Source: CAVTPD01 sp963736575
GTDB taxonomy: Bacteria; Bacteroidota; Bacteroidia; Cytophagales; JAAEPT01
Assembly: GCA_963736575.1 (NCBI GenBank)
Contig: CAVTPD010000001.1
Coordinates: 1,364,001-1,428,000, forward strand
DNA: 64,000 nucleotides
Direction of reading: 5' to 3'
The position numbers and the translations under genes were made by a program. Positions within the stretch are counted from its first letter, which is position 1, and each line of letters opens with the position of its first letter. Shown here one piece after another: positions 8,809 to 17,037 of this stretch. A model generated the notes under the pieces. That model was given only the letters and a program-made list of their open reading frames with translations. It ran no database searches and was not told where the DNA came from.

Positions 8809-9489
8809 ATGGATTTATTGAATAAAATTGATGATTTCAATTTATCAGAAGATTCAATAGCGTTATGTATTGGTCTAGAGGTCAATGAAGGAATAGGGAG
8901 TCATATCGGGATTCTTTATCCTAATGAGGATGGAAAGCATCACTTTTTGCATTTAGCTTTTCATTGTATTTTAAGAGATGATTTTGTTAAATCTATTAAC
9001 CAGCAATATAAATGGGTTAAACTAGAAGTTGATGAATTGTTGATTCAACCAATAATTGGCTGGTGTCATATAATTTTTGAAAATCATAAAACTGAAGGAA
9101 TTCCTTATGGTTTAAAAAATACTGAAGCTTACTTCAACGATATGGGTAAGTTGAATCTTGGGGATAATGAGCATGGACTAAGTTGTTCTACATTTGTATT
9201 AAAACTTTTAGAGAGAAGTAATGTGCATTTGTTGTCTTTAAGAAATTGGCCTTCTGCAAATTATGAAGATGTGATGGCTCAGGAAAGGTTAATTAAGCTA
9301 TTGAAGAAGTACGCTTTTCAATTATCGATTAAAAAAGAGCATATCGCTAAAATTTCATCTGAATCTGGATGCATAAGAATAAGACCAGAGCATGTTGTTG
9401 CTGGAGGAATGTCTAAAGTTTATCCAATAGATTATGATGAGGCTTTTTTATTGGGTGAAAAAATAATAGAGAATCTAGATTTACCTTAG
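8809..9489 (+). CDS. Putative permuted papain-fold (NlpC/P60, YiiX/LRAT-like) hydrolase
   Basis: 226 residues. An early histidine sits in GSHIGILYPNE (H32) with a further His-rich strand (HHFLHLAFH, 44-52). A later cysteine lies at the start of a helix in GLSCSTFVLKLLE (C126), preceded by GIPYGL. This His-first, Cys-later order is the mark of circularly permuted NlpC/P60 enzymes (YiiX, LRAT and poxvirus G6 groups), which act as amidases, thioesterases or acyltransferases. There is no signal peptide, so it works in the cytoplasm or is delivered by another route. It is the last gene of a three-gene operon of otherwise unknown proteins. The fold call is inferred from motifs only. Confidence 0.55.
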   Translation: MDLLNKIDDFNLSEDSIALCIGLEVNEGIGSHIGILYPNEDGKHHFLHLAFHCILRDDFVKSINQQYKWVKLEVDELLIQPIIGWCHIIFENHKTEGIPYGLKNTEAYFNDMGKLNLGDNEHGLSCSTFVLKLLERSNVHLLSLRNWPSANYEDVMAQERLIKLLKKYAFQLSIKKEHIAKISSESGCIRIRPEHVVAGGMSKVYPIDYDEAFLLGEKIIENLDLP

Positions 9490-9540
9490 TAATTATTTTT
9501 TATAGATATAAAGTTAGTTTTCTACTATTATTTTTCAAAT

Positions 9541-9754
9541 CAAATTACCCCCAATAAAACCCAAAAGCCAACAAATTATTAAAGAAGTGTAGGGTTTGTA
9601 GGAGAGGAAGTTTGTGTTTTTATGTTATTTCAAAAATAAGTCAACAGTTTATCTTAAAGGGGATGCCCAATCAAGTTGAGCATGACCTAGTAGTAAGAAT
9701 TGTTGAGTATATTGATGGAACAAATAGTGGATGCTTAGCGAAGTCTTTGCTTTT
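9541..9754 (+). repeat. Direct repeat flanking the MazEF module, copy 1
   Basis: About 214 bp repeated at 11595-11831. The last 143 bp (9611-9754) are nearly identical in the two copies; the left part is more diverged, and copy 2 has about 23 extra bases. It contains the palindromic core GGATGCCCAA..GAGCATGAC (9661-9686) and a hairpin AGCGAAG-T-CTTTGCT. The 60-codon frame inside it (9612-9794) is interrupted in the other copy and is not taken as a gene. With copy 2 it brackets a separate gene block. Confidence 0.85.
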
Positions 9755-9836
9755 AGATGTTAAATGTTACCCAAGGTTGGCGACGTTTGGTTGATTCTTC
9801 CAGAGTAAAAATAATGAGCGTTTGAATTGTTTAGGC

Positions 9837-10409
9837 TTAACGTCGTTGACCTTTTAATAACTCCAAATAGTGTTCATACAATGATATTAATCTTTCAGAT
9901 TCACTTTTTAGGTACTTTTCTGAGTTTGGCGCTCCACAATCCTGATTGTTAATTTGCCGGATTAAATTTTGATTTTTAAAGTAGCTTCTGTCTTCAATGA
10001 TTTCAGATTTTTCGATATCAAAAACTTCGTTGTCATTGTTGGTTAACATGGCAGTAGAATCCCATGTTATTGGTCTATTGTAGACAGTTTCTTTAAACAA
10101 AGAAAAGGAGAGTTGTCCATTTAGTATATAAAACTCATGAGTCGTTTTCCTTGTTTCTCCGAATTTTAGAACTTCAATTTTAAGAAGCGTATCCTCTTTA
10201 AAACAATAATTTATCTCTCCGCCTTCTGTAGTTTCGAAGAGTTGTTTTGTAATTACATCGGTCCAGTTATCTATTTTATTAATCCGTTCTATCTTGTTTT
10301 TTATTTCATTTAAACCATTTTCGGAATAGAAGTCTTGCAATGGATTAATGGAATAAGCTGAAAGGCTAATTATCATAGTTGCTAAGAGTGTTTTAATATT
10401 GAGACTCAT
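9837..10409 (-). CDS. Hypothetical exported protein
   Basis: 190 residues. An N-terminal signal-like hydrophobic stretch (about 5-20, LLATMIISLSAYS) is followed by a soluble domain that begins near NPLQDFYSENG. No lipobox cysteine follows, so it is probably periplasmic. The body contains a single CG/CAP-type cysteine pair (C59 and C157 region). I do not recognise the family. It is the last gene of a four-gene minus-strand block with MazEF and lies inside the direct-repeat module. Confidence 0.65.
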   Translation of the reverse strand: MSLNIKTLLATMIISLSAYSINPLQDFYSENGLNEIKNKIERINKIDNWTDVITKQLFETTEGGEINYCFKEDTLLKIEVLKFGETRKTTHEFYILNGQLSFSLFKETVYNRPITWDSTAMLTNNDNEVFDIEKSEIIEDRSYFKNQNLIRQINNQDCGAPNSEKYLKSESERLISLYEHYLELLKGQRR

Positions 10410-10423
10410 TAATTAGAAAGAAT

Positions 10424-10873
10424 TTAACTAAAAAATCTAAAAGGCTCATACCCTAAGTATTTAACTTTTTTCTTCAATTTTTTTTTCATTTCGAGATAAT
10501 TTGAATGATAAAATGAGGATATCTTTTTCGTTTTAACTCCTTTTTTCTTTAAATATATTACTTCATGACTTCCACCGTTCCCACTTTGAATCTGATCTAT
10601 AAATCCGTCAAGTTCCTTATAAAATATTTCTGAAGTATTTTGAAATATTATGTTCTTGAAAACAATTTTATCATGCTCAAAAGTTATTCTATTTAAATTT
10701 CTATTGGTCTCATACAAAGTGAATATAAGTGCTATGAAAATTGAGAATGCATAGAAATATTCCGAGGGTTTTAATCCTTTAAATATAATTGTATAGATGA
10801 ATGTTAATGGAATGAAAAAGAGTAAGAAAAATATTAATCCTGTACCTCCAATAATCTTAAATTTTGATTTCAT
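10424..10873 (-). CDS. Hypothetical membrane protein, two N-terminal helices
   Basis: 149 residues with transmembrane segments at about 10-31 and 39-56, then a cytoplasmic beta-rich tail (ITFEHDKIVFKNIIF). This resembles the general layout of small PH-like or STM3941-type membrane proteins, but no family can be named. It lies 14 bp upstream of the exported-protein gene and 32 bp downstream of mazF on the same strand. It is therefore probably co-transcribed with both and carried by the same repeat-bounded module. Confidence 0.65.
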   Translation of the reverse strand: MKSKFKIIGGTGLIFFLLFFIPLTFIYTIIFKGLKPSEYFYAFSIFIALIFTLYETNRNLNRITFEHDKIVFKNIIFQNTSEIFYKELDGFIDQIQSGNGGSHEVIYLKKKGVKTKKISSFYHSNYLEMKKKLKKKVKYLGYEPFRFFS

Positions 10874-10905
10874 ACAATTAAAAATATTGGTTTGAAGCTT
10901 GTTTA

Positions 10906-11229
10906 TTAATCAACAAAAGTTTCTTTTAGTATACTTTTAACTTCTTTTATTTCAGGCTTAGATAACCTTCCTAAAGATTTAAGGATTCTTTGCTTATCGA
11001 TTGTTCTTATCTGATCCAGCACTACCCAGCCTATTTTGCTGTCGTGTTTTATTTCCACACGTGTAGGGTAACTTTTTGAACTTGTAGTCATTGGAGCAAT
11101 CACAATTGTTTTCAGGTATTTGTTCATCTCATTGGGAGAAATCACAACGCATGGCCTAGTTTTTTGAATTTCGCTTCCTATGGTAGGGTTCAAGTTCACC
11201 AAAACGATTTCATACTGATTGATTACCAT
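10906..11229 (-). CDS. mazF: MazF/PemK-family mRNA interferase toxin
   Basis: 107 residues. It is an endoribonuclease toxin that cleaves mRNA until bound by its antitoxin. Family signatures are QYEIVLVNLNPTIGSEI at the N-terminus, KTRPCVVIS (with the conserved Arg-Pro), APMTTSSK (conserved Thr/Ser) and the VVLDQIRTIDKQRI segment. Its length is typical. The ATG overlaps the end of mazE by seven bases, the usual antitoxin-first arrangement. All key residues appear present, so the toxin is probably active. Confidence 0.92.
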   Translation of the reverse strand: MVINQYEIVLVNLNPTIGSEIQKTRPCVVISPNEMNKYLKTIVIAPMTTSSKSYPTRVEIKHDSKIGWVVLDQIRTIDKQRILKSLGRLSKPEIKEVKSILKETFVD

Positions 11230-11465
11230 TCGTTTAGATTTTCATCTTCAAATACATCATTGAATAATAAATCATCGTCATTATTCTCAGACATTTCTTT
11301 AAAAGCGTTTTCCCATCCTTTTCGGGGTTTTGATAACGGCTTTATTATAATCTGTCCTTTTTCTAAAATCAGATCTACCTTATCTTTAATATTGTATTTC
11401 TCCAATATGGTTTTGCTAAACCGTATTCCTTTAGAATTACCTATTTTTACAACTGAAACTTCCAT
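11223..11465 (-). CDS. mazE: MazE/AbrB-type antitoxin
   Basis: 80 residues. The N-terminal swapped-hairpin AbrB domain (VVKIGNSKGIRFSKTILEKY) binds the operon's own promoter. The acidic C-terminal tail (NNDDDLLFNDVFEDENLNEW) is the flexible toxin-neutralising part. It is the first gene of the pair, preceded by a good TAnnTTTG promoter box. Family members repress their own operon, which is inferred here as well. Confidence 0.92.
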   Translation of the reverse strand: MEVSVVKIGNSKGIRFSKTILEKYNIKDKVDLILEKGQIIIKPLSKPRKGWENAFKEMSENNDDDLLFNDVFEDENLNEW

Positions 11466-11487
11466 AATCTTACTGTTTATGTAATTA

Positions 11488-11495
11488 CAAAGTTA
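11488..11495 (-). promoter_or_regulatory. Promoter -7 box for mazEF
   Basis: On the minus strand this reads TAACTTTG, an exact match to the Bacteroidota -7 consensus TAnnTTTG. It lies 23 bp before the mazE start codon. A clear -33 TTG was not found at the expected distance. Confidence 0.55.
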
Positions 11496-11594
11496 CTACT
11501 TTATTCGGAGAGTATGAATTTTTCTTCAAGTTATTTTATCTCGTTAATATTTTGATTATCTAAGGGTTATGTCGTTAATTTTGATTCTAAATAA

Positions 11595-11831
11595 CAAAAT
11601 ACTCACTATGAAGCCCAAAACCCAACAAATTGTTAAAGAAGTGTGCGTTTTGTAGAAGAGGAGGTTGGTGGTTTTTATCAAGTAAATTTTGTGTTTTTAT
11701 GTTATTTCAAAAATAAGTCAACAGTTTATCTTAAAGAGGGATGCCCAATCAAGTTGAGCATGACGTAGTAGCTAGAATTGTTGAGTATATTGATGGAACA
11801 AATAGTGGATGCTTAGCGAAGTCTTCGCTTT
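11595..11831 (+). repeat. Direct repeat flanking the MazEF module, copy 2
   Basis: This copy matches 9541-9754 in the same orientation. The core from 11688 to 11831 differs from copy 1 by only a few bases. The palindrome lies at 11739-11764. The terminal hairpin is perfect here (AGCGAAG/CTTCGCT), while copy 1 has a G-T pair at one step. Together the copies enclose 1.84 kb carrying four minus-strand genes. Confidence 0.85.
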
Positions 11832-12094
11832 ATACCCCCCCAAAACTGTTTCCTTCCAGACAATCTGGATAAATTTTTGAACATAAAATATAATTCCCTA
11901 TATAGACAGATGGCAGCAATTTATTGTTTGCTTGGTGTTAAGTTCCAAATAATATTCTGTTGTTTAGCTGAAAAAGCCAATAAACAGAATTTTTTATTCT
12001 GCTAAAGTCTAATTTTAAAGTAGAATAAATTGTGAAGAGTTTATTCTTCGGAACTTAATTTTTTTATCTTTGTACTATAAGAAAGGAGCTAGAC
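11832..12094. other. Intergenic region upstream of the nitrite/sulfite reductase
   Basis: 263 bp from the end of the direct repeat to the reductase ATG. It begins with a run of cytosines (after CTTTATA). It contains the inverted pair ACAGAATTTTTTATTCTG and ends with a good -7 promoter box. I see no gene and no recognisable riboswitch. Confidence 0.5.
12065..12072 (+). promoter_or_regulatory. Promoter -7 box for the reductase-cobA operon
   Basis: TATCTTTG matches TAnnTTTG exactly and lies 22 bp before the ATG, leaving a short leader with an AGAAAGGAG ribosome-binding site. No clear -33 TTG was seen. The purine-rich AAGGAG is unusually strong for this genome. Confidence 0.6.
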
Positions 12095-14227
12095 ATGAGC
12101 AAAATTAACATATCTGAAAACGTTTCGGCAATCGCCAAAGAAGACATCTTAGAACTACACAACAAAATTGAGAGTTTCAACTCCGGTGAAGTTGATGAAG
12201 AAAAGTTCAGATCCTTCCGTTTGGCCAGAGGGGTTTACGGTCAGCGTCAAGAAGGCGTTCAAATGATTCGTATTAAACTTCCTTACGGTAAAATGTCCGC
12301 CGACCAATTAGTTCGTATTGCAGACGTAGCCGATAAATACGCTACGGAGAAAATGCATACAACCACTCGTCAGGATATTCAGATCCATTATGTAAAATTA
12401 GCAGAATCTCCCAAATTATGGGCAGAACTAGAAGATGCTGGTATTACCTTAAAAGAAGCTTGCGGTAACACCGTTAGAAATGTTACGGCAACGGCAAAAG
12501 CTGGGGTAGATGCAGATGAACTGTTTGATGTTTCTCCGTACGCACATGCTTTTTACGCGTACTTCCTTAGAAATCCTATTTGTCAGGAAATGGGTAGAAA
12601 GTTCAAAGTATCGTTCTCCTCTTCCGACAAAGATTCTGCCTTCAGTTTAATACATGATTTAGGATTTATACCAAGAATAAAAGACGGTAAAAAAGGATTT
12701 AAAATCCGTGTTGGTGGTGGTTTAGGTTCGCAGCCTTTCTTAGCCCACGAAGCATTTGAATTCCTTTCCGTAGACGAATATATTCCTTTCGCCGAAGCTG
12801 TAATCCGTGTGTTTGATAGACACGGTGAACGTTCTTCACGTGGTAAAGCACGTATGAAGTTCTTATTAAAGAAAATAGGAGCAGAAGAATTTATGCGTTT
12901 GGTAGAAGAAGAGAAAACAGCGGTGATCAATAAAACGTATGTTATTGATGAAAACGAATACCCTTTCACGAAGCCGGCTTCAAGAACAGATTTCGAAGCT
13001 GAAAAACCAGCCGATTCCGAAGCATTCGATAAATGGTTAAAGACAAATACCTTCGTTCAGAAACAAGAAGGATACAGAGGCGTTTATGTTAAATTGCTTT
13101 TAGGAAACATCTTTAACGAAACGGCTAGAAAACTAGCGGCCATCGTTAAAGAAGGTTTTGCAGCAGACGATATTCGTGTTACGGCCAACCAAGGTTTCTT
13201 ATTGCGTTTTGTGCCCGAAGCTGCTTTAGTTGGTTTATTCAATAAATTGTATGCTTTAGATTTAGCAGAACCGGGTTTCAATAGTACACAAGATATTACG
13301 TCTTGCCCAGGTACAGATACCTGTAATTTGGGTATTGCCAGCAGTTATGGTATGGCTACCGAATTAGAGCGTGTAATGAAACAGGAATTCCCTGATCTTA
13401 TTTACAACAACGACATCAAGATTAAGATTAGTGGTTGTATGAACGCTTGTGGACAGCACAACATGGCCAATATTGGTTTCCAAGGGATGTCTATTAAAAA
13501 AGGCGCTTATGTAATGCCGGCCATGCAGATTCTTTTAGGCGGTGGTTTTGATAAAGAGGGAAACATGACTATTTCAGATAAAGTAGTTAAAATGCCTTCT
13601 AAAACAGCTCCTGATGGTTTCCGTGCGGTATTGAACGACTATGAAAACAATGCCGAAGACGGTGAATATTTCAACAACTATTACCAAAGAAAATTAGAAG
13701 AAGATAAGATGTATTTCTTTACGCTTCTGAAACCTTATACTGTACTTCCAGACGAAATTACAGCAGACTTAATGATTGACTGGGGTAACGAAGACAAGTA
13801 CGAAAAAGCCATTGGTGTAGGTGAGTGTGCCGGCGTTATTTTGGACTTAGTTGGAACGCTTATTTTAGAGTCTGAAGAGAAGTTTGAAAAAGCAAAAAGA
13901 ACGATTACAAACGGTAACTGGCAAGATTCTATTTACCATTCTTACAACTCGTTTATTACGGCTGCTAAAGCGTTATTAACGGGTGAAGGTGTAAAATGTA
14001 ATACGTCTTTTGATATTCTTGCAGATTTCGACAAAACGTTTGTAGAAAGCGGTTTGTTTGATTTAGGCGGAAGAACCTTTATGGATGTTGCCTTACAACA
14101 CCGTGTTAACGAACCTTCGTTAGAGTTTGCTCAGAAATTCTTTGAAGATGCCGAAGCATTTATGGCTGCGGTTCCTAGAATAAGAGAAGAGCAAATAGAA
14201 AGACATTCTGAAGCAGAAAAAGTATAA
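12095..14227 (+). CDS. Siroheme [4Fe-4S] nitrite/sulfite reductase with C-terminal HEPN-like domain
   Basis: 710 residues. It carries out six-electron reduction of sulfite to sulfide (or nitrite to ammonia) in the cytoplasm. Two ferredoxin-like half-domains and two siroheme-binding halves are visible. The cluster and heme ligands are C404-x5-C410 (SCPGTDTC) and C448-x3-C452 (GCMNACGQH). The N-terminal RQEGVQMIRIKLPYG and TTTRQDIQIH strands are standard. About 120 extra residues at the C-terminus (near 590-700, NWQDSIYHSYNSFITAAKALL) look like a HEPN-type helical domain, as seen in Bacteroidota homologues. The siroheme methyltransferase gene follows 16 bp later. Substrate choice between nitrite and sulfite cannot be made from sequence. 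Confidence 0.9.
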   Translation: MSKINISENVSAIAKEDILELHNKIESFNSGEVDEEKFRSFRLARGVYGQRQEGVQMIRIKLPYGKMSADQLVRIADVADKYATEKMHTTTRQDIQIHYVKLAESPKLWAELEDAGITLKEACGNTVRNVTATAKAGVDADELFDVSPYAHAFYAYFLRNPICQEMGRKFKVSFSSSDKDSAFSLIHDLGFIPRIKDGKKGFKIRVGGGLGSQPFLAHEAFEFLSVDEYIPFAEAVIRVFDRHGERSSRGKARMKFLLKKIGAEEFMRLVEEEKTAVINKTYVIDENEYPFTKPASRTDFEAEKPADSEAFDKWLKTNTFVQKQEGYRGVYVKLLLGNIFNETARKLAAIVKEGFAADDIRVTANQGFLLRFVPEAALVGLFNKLYALDLAEPGFNSTQDITSCPGTDTCNLGIASSYGMATELERVMKQEFPDLIYNNDIKIKISGCMNACGQHNMANIGFQGMSIKKGAYVMPAMQILLGGGFDKEGNMTISDKVVKMPSKTAPDGFRAVLNDYENNAEDGEYFNNYYQRKLEEDKMYFFTLLKPYTVLPDEITADLMIDWGNEDKYEKAIGVGECAGVILDLVGTLILESEEKFEKAKRTITNGNWQDSIYHSYNSFITAAKALLTGEGVKCNTSFDILADFDKTFVESGLFDLGGRTFMDVALQHRVNEPSLEFAQKFFEDAEAFMAAVPRIREEQIERHSEAEKV

Positions 14228-14243
14228 TTTAAATTTCACGAGT

Positions 14244-15053
14244 ATGATGTATACTCCATCCACATTATATTTAATAGGTGCAGGTCCGGGTAATCCGGAC
14301 CTGATTACGTTAAAGGCAGTAAAGATTTTGCAGCAGGCTAGTGTTGTGCTTTACGACGCTTTAATTGACGAAGAGGTTTTGTCTCATGTTTCCGAAAATG
14401 CTATTAAAGTGTTTGTGGGGAAGAGAGCAGGAGTGTGTCAAACTCCGCAAGAAAAGATTAATGAGCTTATTGTAGAATACGGTAAAAAGCATCCTACTGT
14501 AGTGCGTTTAAAAGGCGGTGATCCTTTTATCTTCGGAAGAGGATATGAAGAGATGGATACAGCTAAAAAACACGGTATGAAGGTAGAAGTTGTGCCTGGT
14601 GTTTCTAGCTTTTATTCTGTACCTGCTTTGCAACATGTTCCCATTACTAGAAGAGGCGTAAACGAAAGCTTTTGGGTGGTTACCGGCACTACCATGGATC
14701 ATGGTTTGTCAAACGATATTCGCTTAGCCGCACAATCAAATGCAACCGTAGTAATTTTGATGGGCATGCGTAAATTACCAGAGATTGTAAGTATTTATCA
14801 ATCGTTAGGTAAAGGGGAGTTGCCAGTAGGTATTATTCAAAATGGATCTCTTAAAAACGAAAAAGTAGCGTTGGGCACAATTAATTCTATAAAAGACGAA
14901 GTGATTAGAAACGGAATGGGTTCACCCGCCATAATTATTGTTGGGGAAGTAGTTCGTTTACACCCTAATTTTCAGGATGTTATTGCTGAATTGATAAAAA
15001 ATCACAAAATTGATGATAAAAAAGCGTCAAATACTTTTGAAAAATTAAACTAA
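14244..15053 (+). CDS. cobA: Uroporphyrinogen-III C-methyltransferase (siroheme synthesis)
   Basis: 269 residues. This SAM-dependent methyltransferase makes precorrin-2 from uroporphyrinogen III, the first committed step to siroheme. Signatures are LIGAGPGNPDLITLKA (SAM-binding loop), the VVRLKGGDPFIFGRG motif, the VPGVSS segment and the LMGM strand. The length corresponds to a single CobA/SUMT domain without the CysG dehydrogenase part. It is coupled to the siroheme-using reductase just upstream. The MM start leaves two possible ATGs, one codon apart. Confidence 0.93.
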   Translation: MMYTPSTLYLIGAGPGNPDLITLKAVKILQQASVVLYDALIDEEVLSHVSENAIKVFVGKRAGVCQTPQEKINELIVEYGKKHPTVVRLKGGDPFIFGRGYEEMDTAKKHGMKVEVVPGVSSFYSVPALQHVPITRRGVNESFWVVTGTTMDHGLSNDIRLAAQSNATVVILMGMRKLPEIVSIYQSLGKGELPVGIIQNGSLKNEKVALGTINSIKDEVIRNGMGSPAIIIVGEVVRLHPNFQDVIAELIKNHKIDDKKASNTFEKLN

Positions 15054-15093
15054 GTCTTAATTTTGTATTCCCATCCAATAAGGGTGGTTAGGA

Positions 15094-15166
15094 TGTCCGA
15101 TGGTGTAACTGGCAACACGTCTGTTTTTGGTACAGAAGAGTCTAGGTTCGAGCCCTAGTCGGACAA
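15094..15166 (+). tRNA. tRNA-Gln (anticodon TTG)
   Basis: A 73-base cloverleaf. Acceptor stem is TGTCCGA/TCGGACA, D stem GTGT/ACAC, anticodon stem TCTGT/ACAGA with loop TTTTGGT (anticodon TTG, reading CAA), and T stem CTAGG/CCTAG with loop TTCGAGC. The discriminator base is A. The CCA end is not encoded, and a terminator follows at once. Confidence 0.97.
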
Positions 15167-15167
15167 C

Positions 15168-15194
15168 AAAAACCCGCTTAATGCGGGTTTTTTT
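15168..15194 (+). terminator. Intrinsic terminator after tRNA-Gln
   Basis: Stem AACCCGC/GCGGGTT with a five-base loop, ending in a run of seven T residues. It starts within two bases of the tRNA end. Confidence 0.9.
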
Positions 15195-15278
15195 ATAATC
15201 GAGAAACCCTCTCGGTTGCTGTCATTATTTTTTAAGGAAGACCTATATAATTGCTAGTATTTGGTTTGATATATTAAA

Positions 15279-15310
15279 AAAGAGATTCCTAATTAGGGTC
15301 TCTTTTTTGC
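15279..15310. terminator. Bidirectional terminator at the 3' end of the PAP2 gene
   Basis: AAAAAAGAGA..CCTAATTAGG..TCTCTTTTTT is a near-perfect palindrome with A and T tails on both sides. It overlaps the stop codon of the minus-strand phosphatase gene and serves both directions. Confidence 0.75.
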
Positions 15311-15886
15311 TTTAAGCCATTTGTTAATTTCATGCGTTAATAAGGTACTTCCAACACCTATAAGTGCTCCCACAAAAACATCGGAAGGGTAATGGACCCC
15401 TAAATGCATTCTAGAGTAGGCAACTGTACTAGCATAAAGGAAAGAAGGAGCTATTACATACCATTTAGGATAGGCTATACTAAGCGAAGTAGCTAAAGCA
15501 AACGAAGTGGAGGTGTGCCCAGAAGGAAAGGAAGGAGAGCTTTCCGTAGTTGCATTCTGAATAAAGGAATACCGTTCATACGGTCGTTCTCTATTAAAAG
15601 AGTATTTAAACGCGGTTGTTATTAGGAGGTTTGCTACCAAAGCTTCGCCAATATAAATGCCGTTACTTTTTAAAGAACTGTCTTTTTTAATTAGGCCTAT
15701 AGAATAGAAAATAACAGGCGTTGCTATGCTTAATGGTTTTGCAGTATTGGTTATGAAGTTGAAACCAGCATCTAAATTGGTGTTCCGGTTAACGTTAATT
15801 TCTTTTAGAAGGTTTACGTCTAAATTTTGAGCGAACCCATTAAACGTAAAAAGAAAGAAAAGGATACTAAAGGATAGGTTCTTCAT
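15293..15886 (-). CDS. PAP2-family phosphatase
   Basis: 197 residues. A signal peptide (about 1-20, ending GFAQ) puts it at the envelope. The three acid-phosphatase motifs are complete: K94-x6-R101-P, P121-S-G-H124, and S158-R-x5-H165-x3-D169. Members dephosphorylate lipid phosphates such as undecaprenyl pyrophosphate or phosphatidate phosphates, or act on soluble phosphates. The single hydrophobic core and short size suggest a periplasmic or membrane-associated form. The substrate cannot be told. It lies downstream of the epimerase gene with a 60 bp gap and may be transcribed separately. Confidence 0.9.
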   Translation of the reverse strand: MKNLSFSILFFLFTFNGFAQNLDVNLLKEINVNRNTNLDAGFNFITNTAKPLSIATPVIFYSIGLIKKDSSLKSNGIYIGEALVANLLITTAFKYSFNRERPYERYSFIQNATTESSPSFPSGHTSTSFALATSLSIAYPKWYVIAPSFLYASTVAYSRMHLGVHYPSDVFVGALIGVGSTLLTHEINKWLKAKKRP

Positions 15887-15945
15887 CTATTATGCTAAAG
15901 CTGAATGTTGTTTTATAAGCAATAGCATAAAGATATCATCAATAG

Positions 15946-17010
15946 TTATAAATCAATATTCCCCAAACCATAACTTTCACTTGGGTAAAGAATTCCTTTT
16001 TTAAGCTGAAATAAATTAGTGAACGGATCTTTTAATAAATCTAAATGACCATCTAAGTCGGCATAGCCAACATTGGCGCTGCTTAAGGCAAAATGTAAGC
16101 CCGCCGAAATTCCTAATGCACACTCGTCTATACAACCCACCATAGTTTCCATTCCGGCAGACTTCGCTACCGAGTTTATATGTTGGGAAACACGAATACC
16201 GCCTACTTTCATGATTTTAATGTTTACCATATCAATCAATTCGTTACTGGCTAAACGGAAAGCATCTTTTAAGGTTTTAAGGCTTTCGTCGGCCATTACG
16301 GGTACATCAATTTGTTGTAGCACTTCCCCTAAACGTTCTTCCTTTTTTCGGCTGGTGGGTTGTTCAAAAATTTCAATGTTAGCGCTAATGGTTCGGTTGA
16401 TAAATTCAATAGATTCTGCCGAAGTATAACCCTGATTAGCATCGTAACGAAGCAAAAAGTCATTACCGCATTGTTCCCGCATCTTCAACACCTTTTCAAC
16501 ATCTCCCTCCATATTTAATCCACCTTTCAGTTTAATAATGGTAAAACCCTGTTTTAAGAATTGTTTTGACTGTTCTACGGTCTGTTCTAAGGATTCAATA
16601 CCAATAGTAATACTGGTAGGGATATGGTGTCTATAACCACCCAATAACTGATAAAGTGGAAGCTCTGCTTTTCGGGCTAATAAATCATGCAAAGCAATAT
16701 CTACCATAGCGCGGCTAGAGGCTGCACCGGGCAATAGCTTTTTTAATTCATCGGTTAAGCGGGCAATTTGAAAAGGATTTTCATCTTTCAGAAAACTAGA
16801 AATAGTATTTTCTATATGCTGAATAACTTCTTCGGGCGTTTCTCCGGTCACTTCTTTGTCGGGCGCGGCACAACCCCAACCCACCAAACCAGAATCGGTA
16901 ATCACCTTTAAAATAATGTTGGTGGTACTGCTTATGGTTTCGTAAGCAATGGTGTAGGGGATAGACAAGGGCATATCCAACCTAAAGTATTCAACTTCGG
17001 TGATTTTCAT
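15946..17010 (-). CDS. Dipeptide epimerase / N-acyl amino acid racemase-like enzyme (enolase superfamily)
   Basis: 354 residues. The N-terminal capping domain (1-120) is followed by the barrel with K160-x-K162 (KLK), D190 in DANQG, E216 in FEQP, D241 in ADES and K268 in KIMKVGG. These positions match those of L-Ala-D/L-Glu epimerase (lysines 162 and 268), so the racemase chemistry is complete. The C-terminal YADLDGHL segment is also epimerase-like. It is the third gene of the operon PLP enzyme, DUF1611, epimerase. DUF1611 plus an enolase-family racemase is the pairing described for D-glutamate catabolism (DgcN/DgcA). A role as N-acetyl-D-glutamate racemase is therefore an alternative to murein-dipeptide recycling. 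Confidence 0.85.
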   Translation of the reverse strand: MKITEVEYFRLDMPLSIPYTIAYETISSTTNIILKVITDSGLVGWGCAAPDKEVTGETPEEVIQHIENTISSFLKDENPFQIARLTDELKKLLPGAASSRAMVDIALHDLLARKAELPLYQLLGGYRHHIPTSITIGIESLEQTVEQSKQFLKQGFTIIKLKGGLNMEGDVEKVLKMREQCGNDFLLRYDANQGYTSAESIEFINRTISANIEIFEQPTSRKKEERLGEVLQQIDVPVMADESLKTLKDAFRLASNELIDMVNIKIMKVGGIRVSQHINSVAKSAGMETMVGCIDECALGISAGLHFALSSANVGYADLDGHLDLLKDPFTNLFQLKKGILYPSESYGLGNIDL

Positions 17011-17037
17011 TTTAAATAATAGTATTTAGAGGTTGTA

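Noticed and set aside
9612..9794. A 60-codon reading frame inside the first direct repeat
   Set aside because: It is broken in the near-identical second copy by a base difference and lies in a palindromic repeat, with no family resemblance.
12065..12094. SAM or other riboswitch upstream of the siroheme reductase
   Set aside because: The leader from the promoter box is only about 20 bases, too short for an aptamer.
15094..15166. Integrase attachment site in tRNA-Gln
   Set aside because: A terminator and ordinary genes follow. No integrase and no repeat of the tRNA 3' end were seen in the window.
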